Part shown: positions 18,604 through 27,357 of the stretch, in pieces | Position numbering within the stretch: the first letter of the stretch is position 1 | Layout of the letters: each line of letters begins with the position of its first letter | Assembly (NCBI GenBank): GCA_041397365.1 | Contig: JAWKWT010000002.1 | Location: forward strand, 431,593-495,592 | DNA from: P52-10 sp041397365 | GTDB lineage: Bacteria > Pseudomonadota > Alphaproteobacteria > Rhizobiales > Xanthobacteraceae | Length of the DNA: 64,000 nt | Reading direction: 5' to 3' | Program-made: the position numbers and the translations under genes | Notes under the pieces: generated by a model | The model's input: the letters and a program-made list of their open reading frames with translations, nothing else | Databases searched by the model: none | What the model was told of the DNA's origin: nothing

Positions 18604-19740
18604 ATGACGATCAACCATAGCGGCAAGGCGGTGATCGCCGGCATTGGCTCGACCAAATTTGGCGGCCTGCCCGGACGCACCACCATCTCGATGAATGTCG
18701 AGGCGATCCGCAAGGCGCTGAAGGACGCCGGCATCGAGAAGGACCAGGTGGACGCCCTGTTCGTCAAATGCCCCACCTCCAAGTTCGAATTGATGTACGG
18801 CCAGAAGGTCGCCGAGGCCATCGCGTTGCAGCCGAGGATCGGCGGCGTGTGGGATTCCGGCGGCTCCTCCAATGTGATGATGATCGCCACCGCCGTGATG
18901 GCGATCGAGGCGGGTCAGTGCGACATCGCCGTCGTCACCTTCGCCGACAATCCGAAGACCGGATCGGCGGCGAGCTACAACCGCCCCCGCGGCGACGATG
19001 CGCTCTATGGCTGGTTCGCGACGCTCTCGTCCTACGCGATGATCGCGCGCCGCCACATGGGCCAGCTCGGCACGCCGCGCGAGGCGCTGGGCGCGGTCGC
19101 GGTCGCCGCCCGCCGCCACGGCGCGGAGAATCCGAACGCGCAGCTTCGCAAGGCGCTGACGCTCGACGAATATATGGGCCTGCCGATGATGGTGGCCCCG
19201 TTCTGCCGCGACGACTGCACGCTGGTGTCGGACGGCGCGGCCGCCGTGGTCGTGATGAGCGCCAGGCGCGCCAGCGAACTCGGCGTCAGGAAGCCGGTAC
19301 CGATCCTCGGCTTCGGTTTCGGCCAGACCTCTTGGGAGGTCGCGCAACGGCCGGACATGACCTCGACGCAGGCGAAGATCGCGGCGGAGACGGCCTTCAA
19401 GATGGCCGGGCTGAAGCCGAAGGACATGGACGTCGCGCAGATCTACGACTGCTTCACCATCACCGCGCTGATGACGCTGGAGGATTACGGCTTCGCCAAG
19501 AAGGGCCAGATCGCCGACTTCGTCAAAGGCGGCAATATCGAGATCGGCGGCGAACTGCCGATGAACACCTCCGGCGGCCTTCTGTCGGAGACCGGCATGC
19601 CGGGCATGCAGCTCGTCCAGGAAGGCGTCCGGCAGATGCGCGGAGACGCCACATTGCAAGTCAAGAACGCAAAGCATTGCATCATCAGCAATCAGGGAGG
19701 AGTGATGCATACCCACGCAACGCTCATTTTGGGCCAATGA
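18604..19740 (+). CDS. Thiolase-like protein without the usual nucleophilic Cys (predicted aldolase or lyase)
   Basis: A 378-residue SCP2/thiolase-superfamily protein. Where thiolases carry a conserved Cys on the N-terminal helix, this sequence reads VWDSGGSSNVMMIATAVMA, with no Cys. The C-terminal motif region VMHTHATLILG keeps a His near the thiolase His/Cys site. Its gene overlaps that of a DUF35 OB-fold/zinc-ribbon protein. In well-studied cases (Ltp2-type retro-aldolases of steroid degradation) Cys-less thiolase-like proteins work as complexes with DUF35 partners and cleave beta-hydroxyacyl-CoAs. I infer a retro-aldol chain-cleaving step here rather than thiolysis. GenBank-style label would be thiolase-family acetyltransferase. 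Confidence 0.8.
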   Translation: MTINHSGKAVIAGIGSTKFGGLPGRTTISMNVEAIRKALKDAGIEKDQVDALFVKCPTSKFELMYGQKVAEAIALQPRIGGVWDSGGSSNVMMIATAVMAIEAGQCDIAVVTFADNPKTGSAASYNRPRGDDALYGWFATLSSYAMIARRHMGQLGTPREALGAVAVAARRHGAENPNAQLRKALTLDEYMGLPMMVAPFCRDDCTLVSDGAAAVVVMSARRASELGVRKPVPILGFGFGQTSWEVAQRPDMTSTQAKIAAETAFKMAGLKPKDMDVAQIYDCFTITALMTLEDYGFAKKGQIADFVKGGNIEIGGELPMNTSGGLLSETGMPGMQLVQEGVRQMRGDATLQVKNAKHCIISNQGGVMHTHATLILGQ

Positions 19741-20177
19741 ACGCACCCGCAACCGCCAAGACATCCGACAAGAAACCCGACGCCACCCTGCCGGGACCGG
19801 AGATCACCCCGGCCACCCAGCCCTATTGGGACGCGCTGCGCGAGGGCAAGCTGACCTATCAGCACTGCCATCACTGCAAGAACAACTGGCTGCCGGCGCG
19901 CGGCGAATGTCCGAAATGCCTGGAGGCGGACTGGTCGTGGCAGCCGGCTTCCGGCAAGGCCAGGCTGATCTCCTGGGTGGTGTTCCACCGCGCCTTCCAT
20001 CCCGCCTTCGCCGACCGCCTGCCGTACAACGTGGCCGTGGTCGAACTGGCGGAGGGCGCGCGCATGATCACCAACGTCATCATCGACGATCCCGAGACTT
20101 TGGTGATCGACCAGCCCCTCACCTTCGTCCCCGCAAACGAGCAGGGATACGGTATCGCAAGATTCAAACCCGCCTGA
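19737..20177 (+). CDS. DUF35 zinc-ribbon/OB-fold protein
   Basis: A 146-residue partner protein. Zinc-ribbon cysteines are at 44/47 (HCHHC) and 58/61 (CPKC), followed by the OB-fold, which contains SWVVFHRAFHPAF and NVAVVELAEGARMITNV. Such proteins bind acyl-CoA and hold the substrate for a thiolase-like partner. The ATG overlaps the stop of the thiolase-like gene (ATGA), which strongly suggests a stoichiometric complex. The first ~20 residues are a Pro/Lys/Thr-rich extension. Confidence 0.88.
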   Translation: MNAPATAKTSDKKPDATLPGPEITPATQPYWDALREGKLTYQHCHHCKNNWLPARGECPKCLEADWSWQPASGKARLISWVVFHRAFHPAFADRLPYNVAVVELAEGARMITNVIIDDPETLVIDQPLTFVPANEQGYGIARFKPA

Positions 20178-20218
20178 AACGGCCATCGAGCAAAAATAAG
20201 AATACGGGAGAAATGTCT

Positions 20219-21199
20219 ATGGTTATCGTCAGATCGAGCATCGCAACGCTTCTCGCCATCCTGCTCTTTTCGATCAACGCGCCCGCGGCATTCGCGCAGG
20301 AAGCGGGCTTCCCTTCCCGTCCACTCAAGCTTGTCGTTCCGTATCCGCCGGGTGCCTCCACCGATCTCATCTCGCGCGCCATCGCCGAAGAGGCCGGCAA
20401 GATTCTCGGCCAGTCGATCGTCGTGGAGAACAAGCCCGGCGGCGGCACCGTCGTCGGCACGCAGGCCGTGCGCAACTCGCCGGCCGACGGCTACACCGTG
20501 ATGTTCCAGGCCGCGAGCCTGCTCAGCAACACCTACACGCTGAAGAAGCCCGGCTACGAATTGTCTGACTTCACCCCCGTCGTCATGCTCTCCGACGCGG
20601 CCTATGTCATGCTGATCCCGTCCACGCTGCCGGTCAAAGACCTGCGCGAGTTCATCGCCTACGCGAAGGCCAACCCAGGCAAGCTGAATTACGGCACGCT
20701 CGGGCGCGGCACACGCACATTCATCCTGCCCTACCGGCTCGGCCTTGCCGCCGGCCTCGACTGGACGGAAATCACCTTCAAGGGAACCGCGGAGGCGGCG
20801 CGCTCGGTCATGGCTAGCGACATCCAGGCTTACTTCTCGACACAAGCCTATGCCTCCACACAGCTCGGCTCCGACAAGCTGAAGCTGATGGCGATCAGCA
20901 GCGACGAGCGTGTCGATTTCCTCCCGAACGTGCCGACATTCAAGGAGATGGGCTATCCGACCGTCACCAACCAGACCTGGTACGCGCTGTTCATCCGCTC
21001 GGAAACGCCGAAGCCGATCACCAACAAGCTCAAGCAGGCGTTCGGCGAGGCCATGAAATCGAACGCGATGAAGGAACAGCTCAAGCTCAACGGCCTGTCC
21101 CCCTACAACGGCAAGCTCGAGGATTTCCCGGCGAAGATGCAGGCCGAACTGGCGGAGTTCATCAGCGAGGCCAAACAACTCGGCCTGGAGCCGCAATAG
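20219..21199 (+). CDS. TctC-family (Bug) periplasmic solute receptor
   Basis: Extracytoplasmic receptor of the tripartite tricarboxylate transporter type, about 326 residues. A signal peptide (VRSSIATLLAILLFSINAPA, cleavage after AFA) precedes FPSRPLKLVVPYPPGASTDLISRAIAE, the first ligand-loop signature, and the NYGTLGRGT loop. I prefer the ATG at 20219, eight bases after a GGGAG; another ATG at 20213 is only two bases after it. It is downstream of the thiolase/DUF35 genes, so it probably binds the substrate of this pathway. No tctA or tctB is present in the window. Confidence 0.9.
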   Translation: MVIVRSSIATLLAILLFSINAPAAFAQEAGFPSRPLKLVVPYPPGASTDLISRAIAEEAGKILGQSIVVENKPGGGTVVGTQAVRNSPADGYTVMFQAASLLSNTYTLKKPGYELSDFTPVVMLSDAAYVMLIPSTLPVKDLREFIAYAKANPGKLNYGTLGRGTRTFILPYRLGLAAGLDWTEITFKGTAEAARSVMASDIQAYFSTQAYASTQLGSDKLKLMAISSDERVDFLPNVPTFKEMGYPTVTNQTWYALFIRSETPKPITNKLKQAFGEAMKSNAMKEQLKLNGLSPYNGKLEDFPAKMQAELAEFISEAKQLGLEPQ

Positions 21200-21233
21200 C
21201 ATCCTCGGCCCCAGAACCCCAGGAGCAAAAGAG

Positions 21234-21268
21234 ACAGATCCTTGATGACGACAGCCTCAAGGATCTGT
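21234..21268. terminator. Hairpin between convergent tctC and RND genes
   Basis: Perfect 12-base arms ACAGATCCTTGA (21234-21245) and TCAAGGATCTGT (21257-21268) with an 11-base loop. On the minus strand the hairpin is followed by CTCTTTT, so it best fits termination of the RND efflux operon, and it may act in both directions. Confidence 0.7.
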
Positions 21269-21337
21269 TGCTAAGGCGACCGCTTCAGGCACGGAATTCT
21301 TGAACGTCGACGCTGCTGGGTTTTCCTCGAAACTTAG

Positions 21338-24300
21338 TCACTCCGCTGCCAGATTATATGTCTGATCCGCTTCGACGGATGAATGTGCCTGCTCGGCCTC
21401 CCGAGCGATGAACGTATAGAACATAGGAACGACGAACAGCGTGAACACCGTTCCGATGGACATGCCCGACGCGATCACGAGGCCCATCGAGAATCGGGCC
21501 GCGGCTCCTGCTCCGCTCGCATAGAGCAACGGGGCAACACCGAGCACCATCGCAGCCGTCGTCATCAGGATCGGGCGCAAGCGAACCCTCGCCGCGCGTT
21601 CAATTGCCTGACGACGGTTCATGCCGTGCCGATGCTTGAGCTCGTTAGCGAATTCGACCATCAAGATGCCGTGCTTGGTAATGAGACCAACAAGAGTAAT
21701 CAGCCCGACCTGCGTGTAAATATTCAGTGTCGCGACGCCGACGTTCAGAAACACGATTGCACCGAACATCGACAGCGGCACCGACATCATGATGATGAAC
21801 GGATCGCGGAAGCTTTCGAACTGGGCGGCCAGCACCAGATAGATCACAATGAGAGCCAGTGCGAATGCGGTCAGCATCGAGTTGCCCTCCTGCATCTCGA
21901 GCCGCGACTGGCCGGCAAAATCCTCATAAAAGCCGGCGGGCATCACTTCGGCGGCAATCGCACGCAAGGTTTGCAGCGCCTCGGCACTGGTGACGGTCGG
22001 CAGCGGCAGCGCCGACAACGCCGCCGAGTTCAACTGATTGAATTGCTCGACAGCGGAAGGCGTCACACCAGTCTCGATCTTCACAAGCGCCGAGAGCGGC
22101 ACCATGGCTCCACTCGACGCACGTACATAGTATTCGCCAAGACGCTCCGGATTGAGCCGGTCTTCCTGCGCGACCTGGCTGATGACGTCATAGGCACGAT
22201 TGTCGCGATCGAACTTCGCGATCGACGCGCCGCCAACCAGCGCCGCCAGCGTCGTACCGACATCGCTCACTTGTACACCAAGGGTCGCCGCACGATCGCG
22301 ATCGATGACGATGCGCGCCCGAGGCGTTTCATAGGACATCGAGTTCTGCACCACGATGAAACGGCCGGACGCGACCGCCTTCTTGCGGATCTCCTCGGCC
22401 ACCTCATAGGCCTGGGCGGGATCGCCAATCGTGCGAACGACATACTGCACCGGAAGACCGCCACTGGATCCCGGGAGGGAGGGCGGCGCGAACACGAAAG
22501 CCTGCAAGCCGGCATTGTCATTCAACAGATTCTGAATGTCCTGCTTGGTCGCGGCGGCCTTCTTCGTACGTTCGTTCCAAGCCTTCAGCTTGAATCCGAC
22601 GAACCCGTCGCCGCTACCGTCGCTACCGACGATCAGGAACGTATCGTTGACCTCCGGAATGGTTTCCCCGGCGCGCGTGAAGCCGGCTGAAAACTTCTGC
22701 GTATACTCAGCTGTCGCATAGCGGGGCGCCTTGACGAGGCCGAGATATGCGCCCTGATCCTCTTCCGGGGCGAGCTCGGACGCGGTTTTGGTGAACATGA
22801 ACGCGGTGGTCGCGAGCATCACGACGACGATGATGAGAGTCACGCCACGGTAATCGAGCGAACCGGACAGCCGTCGACCGTACCAGTTTTCAAGTCGGGT
22901 GAAGATGCGATCGACGACGCCGGCAAAACCGGTGTTCCCGCCATGCGGCTTCAAAAGCTTGGAGGACATCATCGGCGAGAGCGTCACCGCAACGATGCCG
23001 GAGATGACCACGGCTCCGGCGAGAGTGAAGGCAAACTCGCGGAACAACGCGCCGGTCAAACCTTTCGTAAAACCGATCGGCGCATAGACGGCGGCGAGCG
23101 TGATCGTCATCGAGACGATCGGCCCGAATATCTCCTTCATGCCGACAATGGCCGCCTCGACCGGCTTCAGCCCTTCCTCGATATGGCGATGGATATTCTC
23201 CAGCACGACGATCGCGTCGTCGACGACGAGACCGATGGCGAGCACCATCGCCAGAAGCGTCAGGAGATTGATCGAATAGCCCAGCGCGAACAGGACGAAG
23301 CAGACACCCACGAGCGAGAGCGGAATTGTCACAAGCGGGATCAGCACCGAACGAAACGAGCCGAGGAACAGCAGAATAACTCCGATAACGATGAGCGCGG
23401 CCTCGCCAATCGTCTTGAACACCTCTTCGATCGAGGCGGATATGAAGTTCGAAGCGTCATAGACGATTTCAACGGTCATGCCCTTGGGCAAGGTTGGTCG
23501 AATCTGCTCCACGGCTTTCGTGACGGCTTCTGCCGTCGACAGGGGGTTGGCCGACGGGGTCGGCGTAACACCGATGAAAGTGCCGGCCTTGCCGTTGAAA
23601 CTGACGATCGTGTCAGTGTTTTTCGGACCCAGTTCGACGGTCGCAACATCGCGAAGCCGGACGATGTCGTCGCCGTTCGAGCGAACAGGCAAGGCGCCGA
23701 ATGCTTCAGGCGTCTGCAATGTCGTCTGCACGTCGAGCGAGTAGGCCACATACTCGTTCTTGGTGCGTCCGGCGGCCGAAAGGAAATTGCTGGCGCGGAT
23801 CGCGCTGACGACTTCGGCCGCTGTTGCGTTGCGTGAAGCGAGGCGCACAGGATCGACCCAGATTCGCATGGCAAATTCACGCCCGCCAAGAATGTCGACC
23901 GAGCCGACACCCTCCAGCGTCGCGAACCGGGGCTGGACAATGCGGGTCAGAAATTCCGAGACCTGTTCAGGGTTCATTTCCGAACTGGCGAAGGTCAGAT
24001 ACATCAGCGCGAATGTCTGCCCCGTACCTTTGAGGATCACCGGATCTTCGGCATCCGTCGGAAGCTGCGAGCGAACCTGCTGAACCTTGGCGGTGACGTC
24101 CGTCAGCGCAGCGTCCGGATCGGTATTGAGACGCATACGCACAGACACGATGCTGACGCCGAGACGGCTCTGAGAGGTGACATAGTCGACGCCCTCGGCG
24201 CTCGAGACCGCCTTGGCGATCGGCGTGCTGATAAAACCCTGCATCAGTTCCGCACTGGCACCGACATACGTGGTCGTGACGGTGATCGTCGTCTCCTTCA

Positions 24301-24418
24301 CCTCGGGATACTGGCGCACCTGGAGGTTCATCAAACCTTGAGCGCCAAGCAGCAGGATGAGGAAGCTCACCACCATGGAGAGCACGGGACGTCGGATGAA
24401 CAGTTCTGTGAGATTCAT
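21338..24418 (-). CDS. RND-family efflux permease
   Basis: Inner-membrane proton-driven efflux pump of 1026 residues, HAE1-type by length and pattern (12 transmembrane helices, two large periplasmic loops). It opens MNLTELFIRRPVLSMVVSFLIL; the intramembrane proton-relay motif is GLVVDDAIVVLENIHRH near residue 400 (adjacent Asp pair); the second half has the equivalent TM10-12 region FANELKHRHGMNRRQAIERAARVRLRPILMTT-type sequence. Its ATG is six bases downstream of the adaptor gene stop. No outer-membrane channel gene is in the window, so it likely uses a TolC-type protein encoded elsewhere. Probably controlled by the divergent TetR. Confidence 0.92.
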   Translation of the reverse strand: MNLTELFIRRPVLSMVVSFLILLLGAQGLMNLQVRQYPEVKETTITVTTTYVGASAELMQGFISTPIAKAVSSAEGVDYVTSQSRLGVSIVSVRMRLNTDPDAALTDVTAKVQQVRSQLPTDAEDPVILKGTGQTFALMYLTFASSEMNPEQVSEFLTRIVQPRFATLEGVGSVDILGGREFAMRIWVDPVRLASRNATAAEVVSAIRASNFLSAAGRTKNEYVAYSLDVQTTLQTPEAFGALPVRSNGDDIVRLRDVATVELGPKNTDTIVSFNGKAGTFIGVTPTPSANPLSTAEAVTKAVEQIRPTLPKGMTVEIVYDASNFISASIEEVFKTIGEAALIVIGVILLFLGSFRSVLIPLVTIPLSLVGVCFVLFALGYSINLLTLLAMVLAIGLVVDDAIVVLENIHRHIEEGLKPVEAAIVGMKEIFGPIVSMTITLAAVYAPIGFTKGLTGALFREFAFTLAGAVVISGIVAVTLSPMMSSKLLKPHGGNTGFAGVVDRIFTRLENWYGRRLSGSLDYRGVTLIIVVVMLATTAFMFTKTASELAPEEDQGAYLGLVKAPRYATAEYTQKFSAGFTRAGETIPEVNDTFLIVGSDGSGDGFVGFKLKAWNERTKKAAATKQDIQNLLNDNAGLQAFVFAPPSLPGSSGGLPVQYVVRTIGDPAQAYEVAEEIRKKAVASGRFIVVQNSMSYETPRARIVIDRDRAATLGVQVSDVGTTLAALVGGASIAKFDRDNRAYDVISQVAQEDRLNPERLGEYYVRASSGAMVPLSALVKIETGVTPSAVEQFNQLNSAALSALPLPTVTSAEALQTLRAIAAEVMPAGFYEDFAGQSRLEMQEGNSMLTAFALALIVIYLVLAAQFESFRDPFIIMMSVPLSMFGAIVFLNVGVATLNIYTQVGLITLVGLITKHGILMVEFANELKHRHGMNRRQAIERAARVRLRPILMTTAAMVLGVAPLLYASGAGAAARFSMGLVIASGMSIGTVFTLFVVPMFYTFIAREAEQAHSSVEADQTYNLAAE

Positions 24419-24424
24419 CGTCGC

Positions 24425-25548
24425 TTATCGCTGAGCCGGGATCTGGAGATCGGTAACGTCGATACTGTTGTTGATCTTTACCGGCGTGCCGGACTGGAGC
24501 TTGTTCTGGCCCGAGGCGACGACCTTCTGGCCCTGCGCGACACCGGACACAATCTCCGAAGCGCCGCCGTCCCTGCGTCCGACCTTCACGAACACCTGCC
24601 GCGCGACCTGACGGCTTTCGCCGTCTTTCGCTTCGGTCTCGATCACGAACACATAGTCGCCATAGAGACTGGAGATGATTGCGGTCTGCGGCACCGTGAG
24701 CACGTTCGGCTGCGGGGGAAGCTCGACGCGGACACGGACGAACTGACCTGGCAGAACCGCCTTGCCCTTGCTGTCGGTTACGGCGGCCTGAACGGAAACA
24801 AGACGTGTCTTGGGATCGACGCGCGCGTCGATGCCGATCACCTCACCGCTCATCAGCCATTCGCCCTGCGCGAACGCAAGCGCGACTGTCTGCCCCAGCT
24901 TCAGTTGCGAGATCATCTGCTCGGGGACGGTGAAGTCCACTTTCATCCTGCTAAGATCCTGAAAGGTAGCGACGACCGTGCCGGGTTGCAGGTATTGGCC
25001 GACATCTACACGCGATATGCCGGCGACACCGGCAAACGGCGCCTTCAAAGCCTTCTGATCGATAACCGCCTCGAGACGGGCCATGCGGGACCGCGCCGTC
25101 GCAAGCAGTGCCTGCGCCTGATCGTAAGCAACGTCCGTGCCCGAGCCTTTTGCGCGCAATTCCGCCGCACGCTTCAGATTTTGCTCGTTGAGACTGACGG
25201 CCGCCTTCACATCAAGGAGATCGGCGCGCTCGACCGCGTCGTCGAGTTGAACAAGCACCTCACCCTTCGCGAACTTCTCGTTAGGCTTAAGCTTCACCTC
25301 CTTGACGAGGCCGCTGGTTTGCATGGCGAGTTCGACGCCATTCTCGGCGCGAACGCTCCCCAGCGCATCGATGCCAGGCGTCCAGTCGCGCGCCTTGACC
25401 TCGACGGCGGACACCGTCTGCGCCGGTGCCTTCATGGTCGCGAAGAACCCGGCGATCATTTTATCGCGGAAGAAGTTGAACCAGACGAGCCTCCGCAGAT
25501 CCCGATCGACAGGACAAGAAAGACAACGGGAACAATGCGACGCTTCAT
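24425..25548 (-). CDS. RND efflux periplasmic adaptor, N-terminus frameshifted
   Basis: Membrane-fusion protein that links the RND pump to an outer-membrane channel. The main frame (24425-25489) has the lipoyl and hairpin domain (ENGVELAMQTSGLVKEVKLKPNEKFAKGEVLVQLDDAVERADL) and the beta-barrel (KVDFTVPEQMISQL). The natural start is at 25548: MKRRIVPVVFLVLSIGICGG encodes a basic start and membrane anchor, but it is one base out of frame with LVWFNFFRDKM that must follow. A missing base in the GGAGG run at about 25490-25494 restores one continuous helix. Without the repair the protein would lack its anchor. Real mutation or sequencing error cannot be separated here. Confidence 0.8.
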
Positions 25549-25638
25549 GTATCCAAGGCTCCAACCGGTCGTTTCCATGCGCAAGACCCGGACGTTTGAG
25601 ACGACCGAACGCGCTTGACCACAAAAGAGGTTGCTCTA

Positions 25639-25658
25639 TATACCGTCCAGACGGTATA
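25639..25658. promoter_or_regulatory. Predicted TetR operator
   Basis: Perfect inverted repeat TATACCGTC / GACGGTATA with a two-base CA centre, between the divergent adaptor and tetR genes and 12 bases before the tetR ATG. The CCGTC...GACGG core is typical of TetR-family operators at efflux loci; binding by the adjacent TetR is inferred. Confidence 0.8.
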
Positions 25659-25670
25659 GTACAAGCAGAT

Positions 25671-26225
25671 ATGCCCCTCGTTGCGCAAAAACGACCGAGT
25701 TCCCGCGAACGCATCCTCGATGCCGCGGCCGAACTCGTGCGGGAACTGGGTGCCGCGAGACTGACGCTCGACGCGGTCGCAGAACGCGCAAAGCTCAGCA
25801 AAGGCGGCCTTCTCTATAATTTTCCGAACAAGGACGCGCTGCTGCTGGCCATGCTTGGGCGGATCATTGAGACCGCGCATACGGAGAAAGCGCAACAGCT
25901 AGGCCGTTTCGAAGGTCAACCGAACGCACATGCGCGGGCGACCATCGAGACGGCTCTGCGGATCCGCGAGAATATAAGGGGGATCGACAACGGCATCCTG
26001 GCCGCTTCGGCCGAGAACCCAAAGCTGCTTGATTGTGTTCGCGATGCGATCGCAAAGCAATGGAACGAGTTGAAGGAAAACTCCGACAACATCGATCACG
26101 CAGCGCTGGCGTGGCTCGCGATCGAGGGACTTGGCAGCCTCGAGATGCATGGCCTTAGTCCGCTGACGCCTGCCGAGCGCAATGTCGTGATCGCCGCCAT
26201 CCGTAGACTGCTCGCGAAAGCTTAG
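25671..26225 (+). CDS. TetR-family repressor of the RND pump
   Basis: A 184-residue regulator. The N-terminal HTH is in SSRERILDAAAELVRELGAARLTLDAVAERAKLSKGGLLYNFPNKDAL (cited as landmarks: ERILDAAAEL and LSKGGLLYNFPNKDALL); the C-terminal helical ligand domain follows. The Gly-Gly-Leu-Leu-Tyr-Asn-Phe signature identifies a subgroup with a C-terminal TetR_C domain. It is divergent from the adaptor-pump operon, with a palindrome in between, so it most likely represses both. Confidence 0.9.
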   Translation: MPLVAQKRPSSRERILDAAAELVRELGAARLTLDAVAERAKLSKGGLLYNFPNKDALLLAMLGRIIETAHTEKAQQLGRFEGQPNAHARATIETALRIRENIRGIDNGILAASAENPKLLDCVRDAIAKQWNELKENSDNIDHAALAWLAIEGLGSLEMHGLSPLTPAERNVVIAAIRRLLAKA

Positions 26226-26552
26226 ATGTAGCTGGTTGCCGGTCGAGGCCGGATTGCTAGCGGGATGCCGGCTCTTAATACCGTGGACAACAGCGCATCT
26301 CGCCAAGCTGAAGATGCACGCCACCGGCAATGGCAACGCTAAAAAAATTTGAGATGCAAGCTGCCGCTAAGGATCGATGGGGTGTTGACCTCAAAGAGGA
26401 TGAAGCCGACGCGAGTTGGGCTGCTGCTTATGCGCTGGGCCCGACTTTATTCTCTCGATAAGTGGTTCCATCCGAGAAAAAATATAATTTTTAAACCGTT
26501 GGTCGCTGCTGCTCGTATCTACAGTGGCTTAGCAAAGAAAGGATGGCCACTT
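26226..26552. other. Non-coding stretch upstream of the fasciclin gene
   Basis: A 327-base gap. It contains an AT-rich patch (26475-26500, with AAAAAATATAATTTTTAAA) that could hold the promoter of the fasciclin gene. An open frame continuous with fasciclin runs through it but shows no secretion signal or homology, and is not called. Confidence 0.5.
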
Positions 26553-27107
26553 ATGAATAACCGCACAGTTTCCATGATCGCTGCCAGCACACTCGGTCTT
26601 TTGACCACGGTGGCGTTTGCCGCAAACCCCATGGTTGGTGGCGCTGCGATGTATGACAACAAGAACATCGTCGAAAACGCTGTCAATTCGAAGGATCACA
26701 CGACGCTCGTTGCTGCGGTAAAGGCGGCAGGGCTTGCGGATACTTTGATGGGCAAGGGGCCGTTCACGGTCTTCGCTCCGACCAATGCGGCATTCGAGAA
26801 GCTTCCGGCCGGCACGGTGGACACGCTGCTCAAGCCGGAGAACAAGGACAAGCTTGCGACAATCCTGAAGTGTCACGTGGTTGGTGCTGAGGCGATGTCG
26901 ATGGCGATCGGCAAGATGATCAAGGACGACAAGGGAGCCCACACCGTGAAGACGCTAGGCGGCTGCATGCTGAAGGCTCAAATGAAGGGTAACATGATTA
27001 CCCTGACCGACGAAAAAGGCGACGTAGCCACGGTTACGATTGCCGACGTGAAGCAGTCCAATGGCGTCATCCATGTCATTGATACTGTGATGCTCCCGAA
27101 AAGCTAG
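26553..27107 (+). CDS. Secreted fasciclin (FAS1) domain protein
   Basis: A 184-residue exported protein. Residues 1-23 are a signal peptide ending TVAFA. The single FAS1 domain shows H1 motif KGPFTVFAPTNAAFEKLPAGTVDTLL-type sequence (FTVFAPTNAAF near residue 70) and the terminal H2 region NGVIHVIDTVMLP. Such proteins are adhesion- or envelope-associated; the molecular role is not known in these bacteria. AAAGGA lies about ten bases before the ATG. It stands alone, upstream of the RTX gene. Confidence 0.9.
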   Translation: MNNRTVSMIAASTLGLLTTVAFAANPMVGGAAMYDNKNIVENAVNSKDHTTLVAAVKAAGLADTLMGKGPFTVFAPTNAAFEKLPAGTVDTLLKPENKDKLATILKCHVVGAEAMSMAIGKMIKDDKGAHTVKTLGGCMLKAQMKGNMITLTDEKGDVATVTIADVKQSNGVIHVIDTVMLPKS

Positions 27108-27197
27108 CATCTGGAACGGCGGGGAACTGTCTCCATCCCCGCCGGATGGGCTATCGCCGCGCTGTTGAGCACAGGATAAAGCGCCTGTAACGAGTGC

Positions 27198-27229
27198 CAA
27201 TTAGCAATCAATCACACATCTGCTAATTG
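27198..27229. promoter_or_regulatory. Inverted repeat upstream of the RTX gene
   Basis: CAATTAGCA (27198-27206) and TGCTAATTG (27221-27229) are perfect 9-base arms with a 14-base spacer, about 130 bases before the RTX gene. Likely an operator or promoter-associated site. The related half-sites TTAGC/GCTAA recur at 29354-29368 upstream of the relE-type gene. Confidence 0.5.
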
Positions 27230-27357
27230 TTAGATAATGAAGTTTGCTTTTAAGCCAACCTTGAGGGGCCGTGCCGACTAACGGCCGTGCGCCGCTTCGA
27301 GAGTGGACGCGGGAATGGTTCCCCGAAAACGCAAGCGCGGCCTATTGGAGGGCTATA

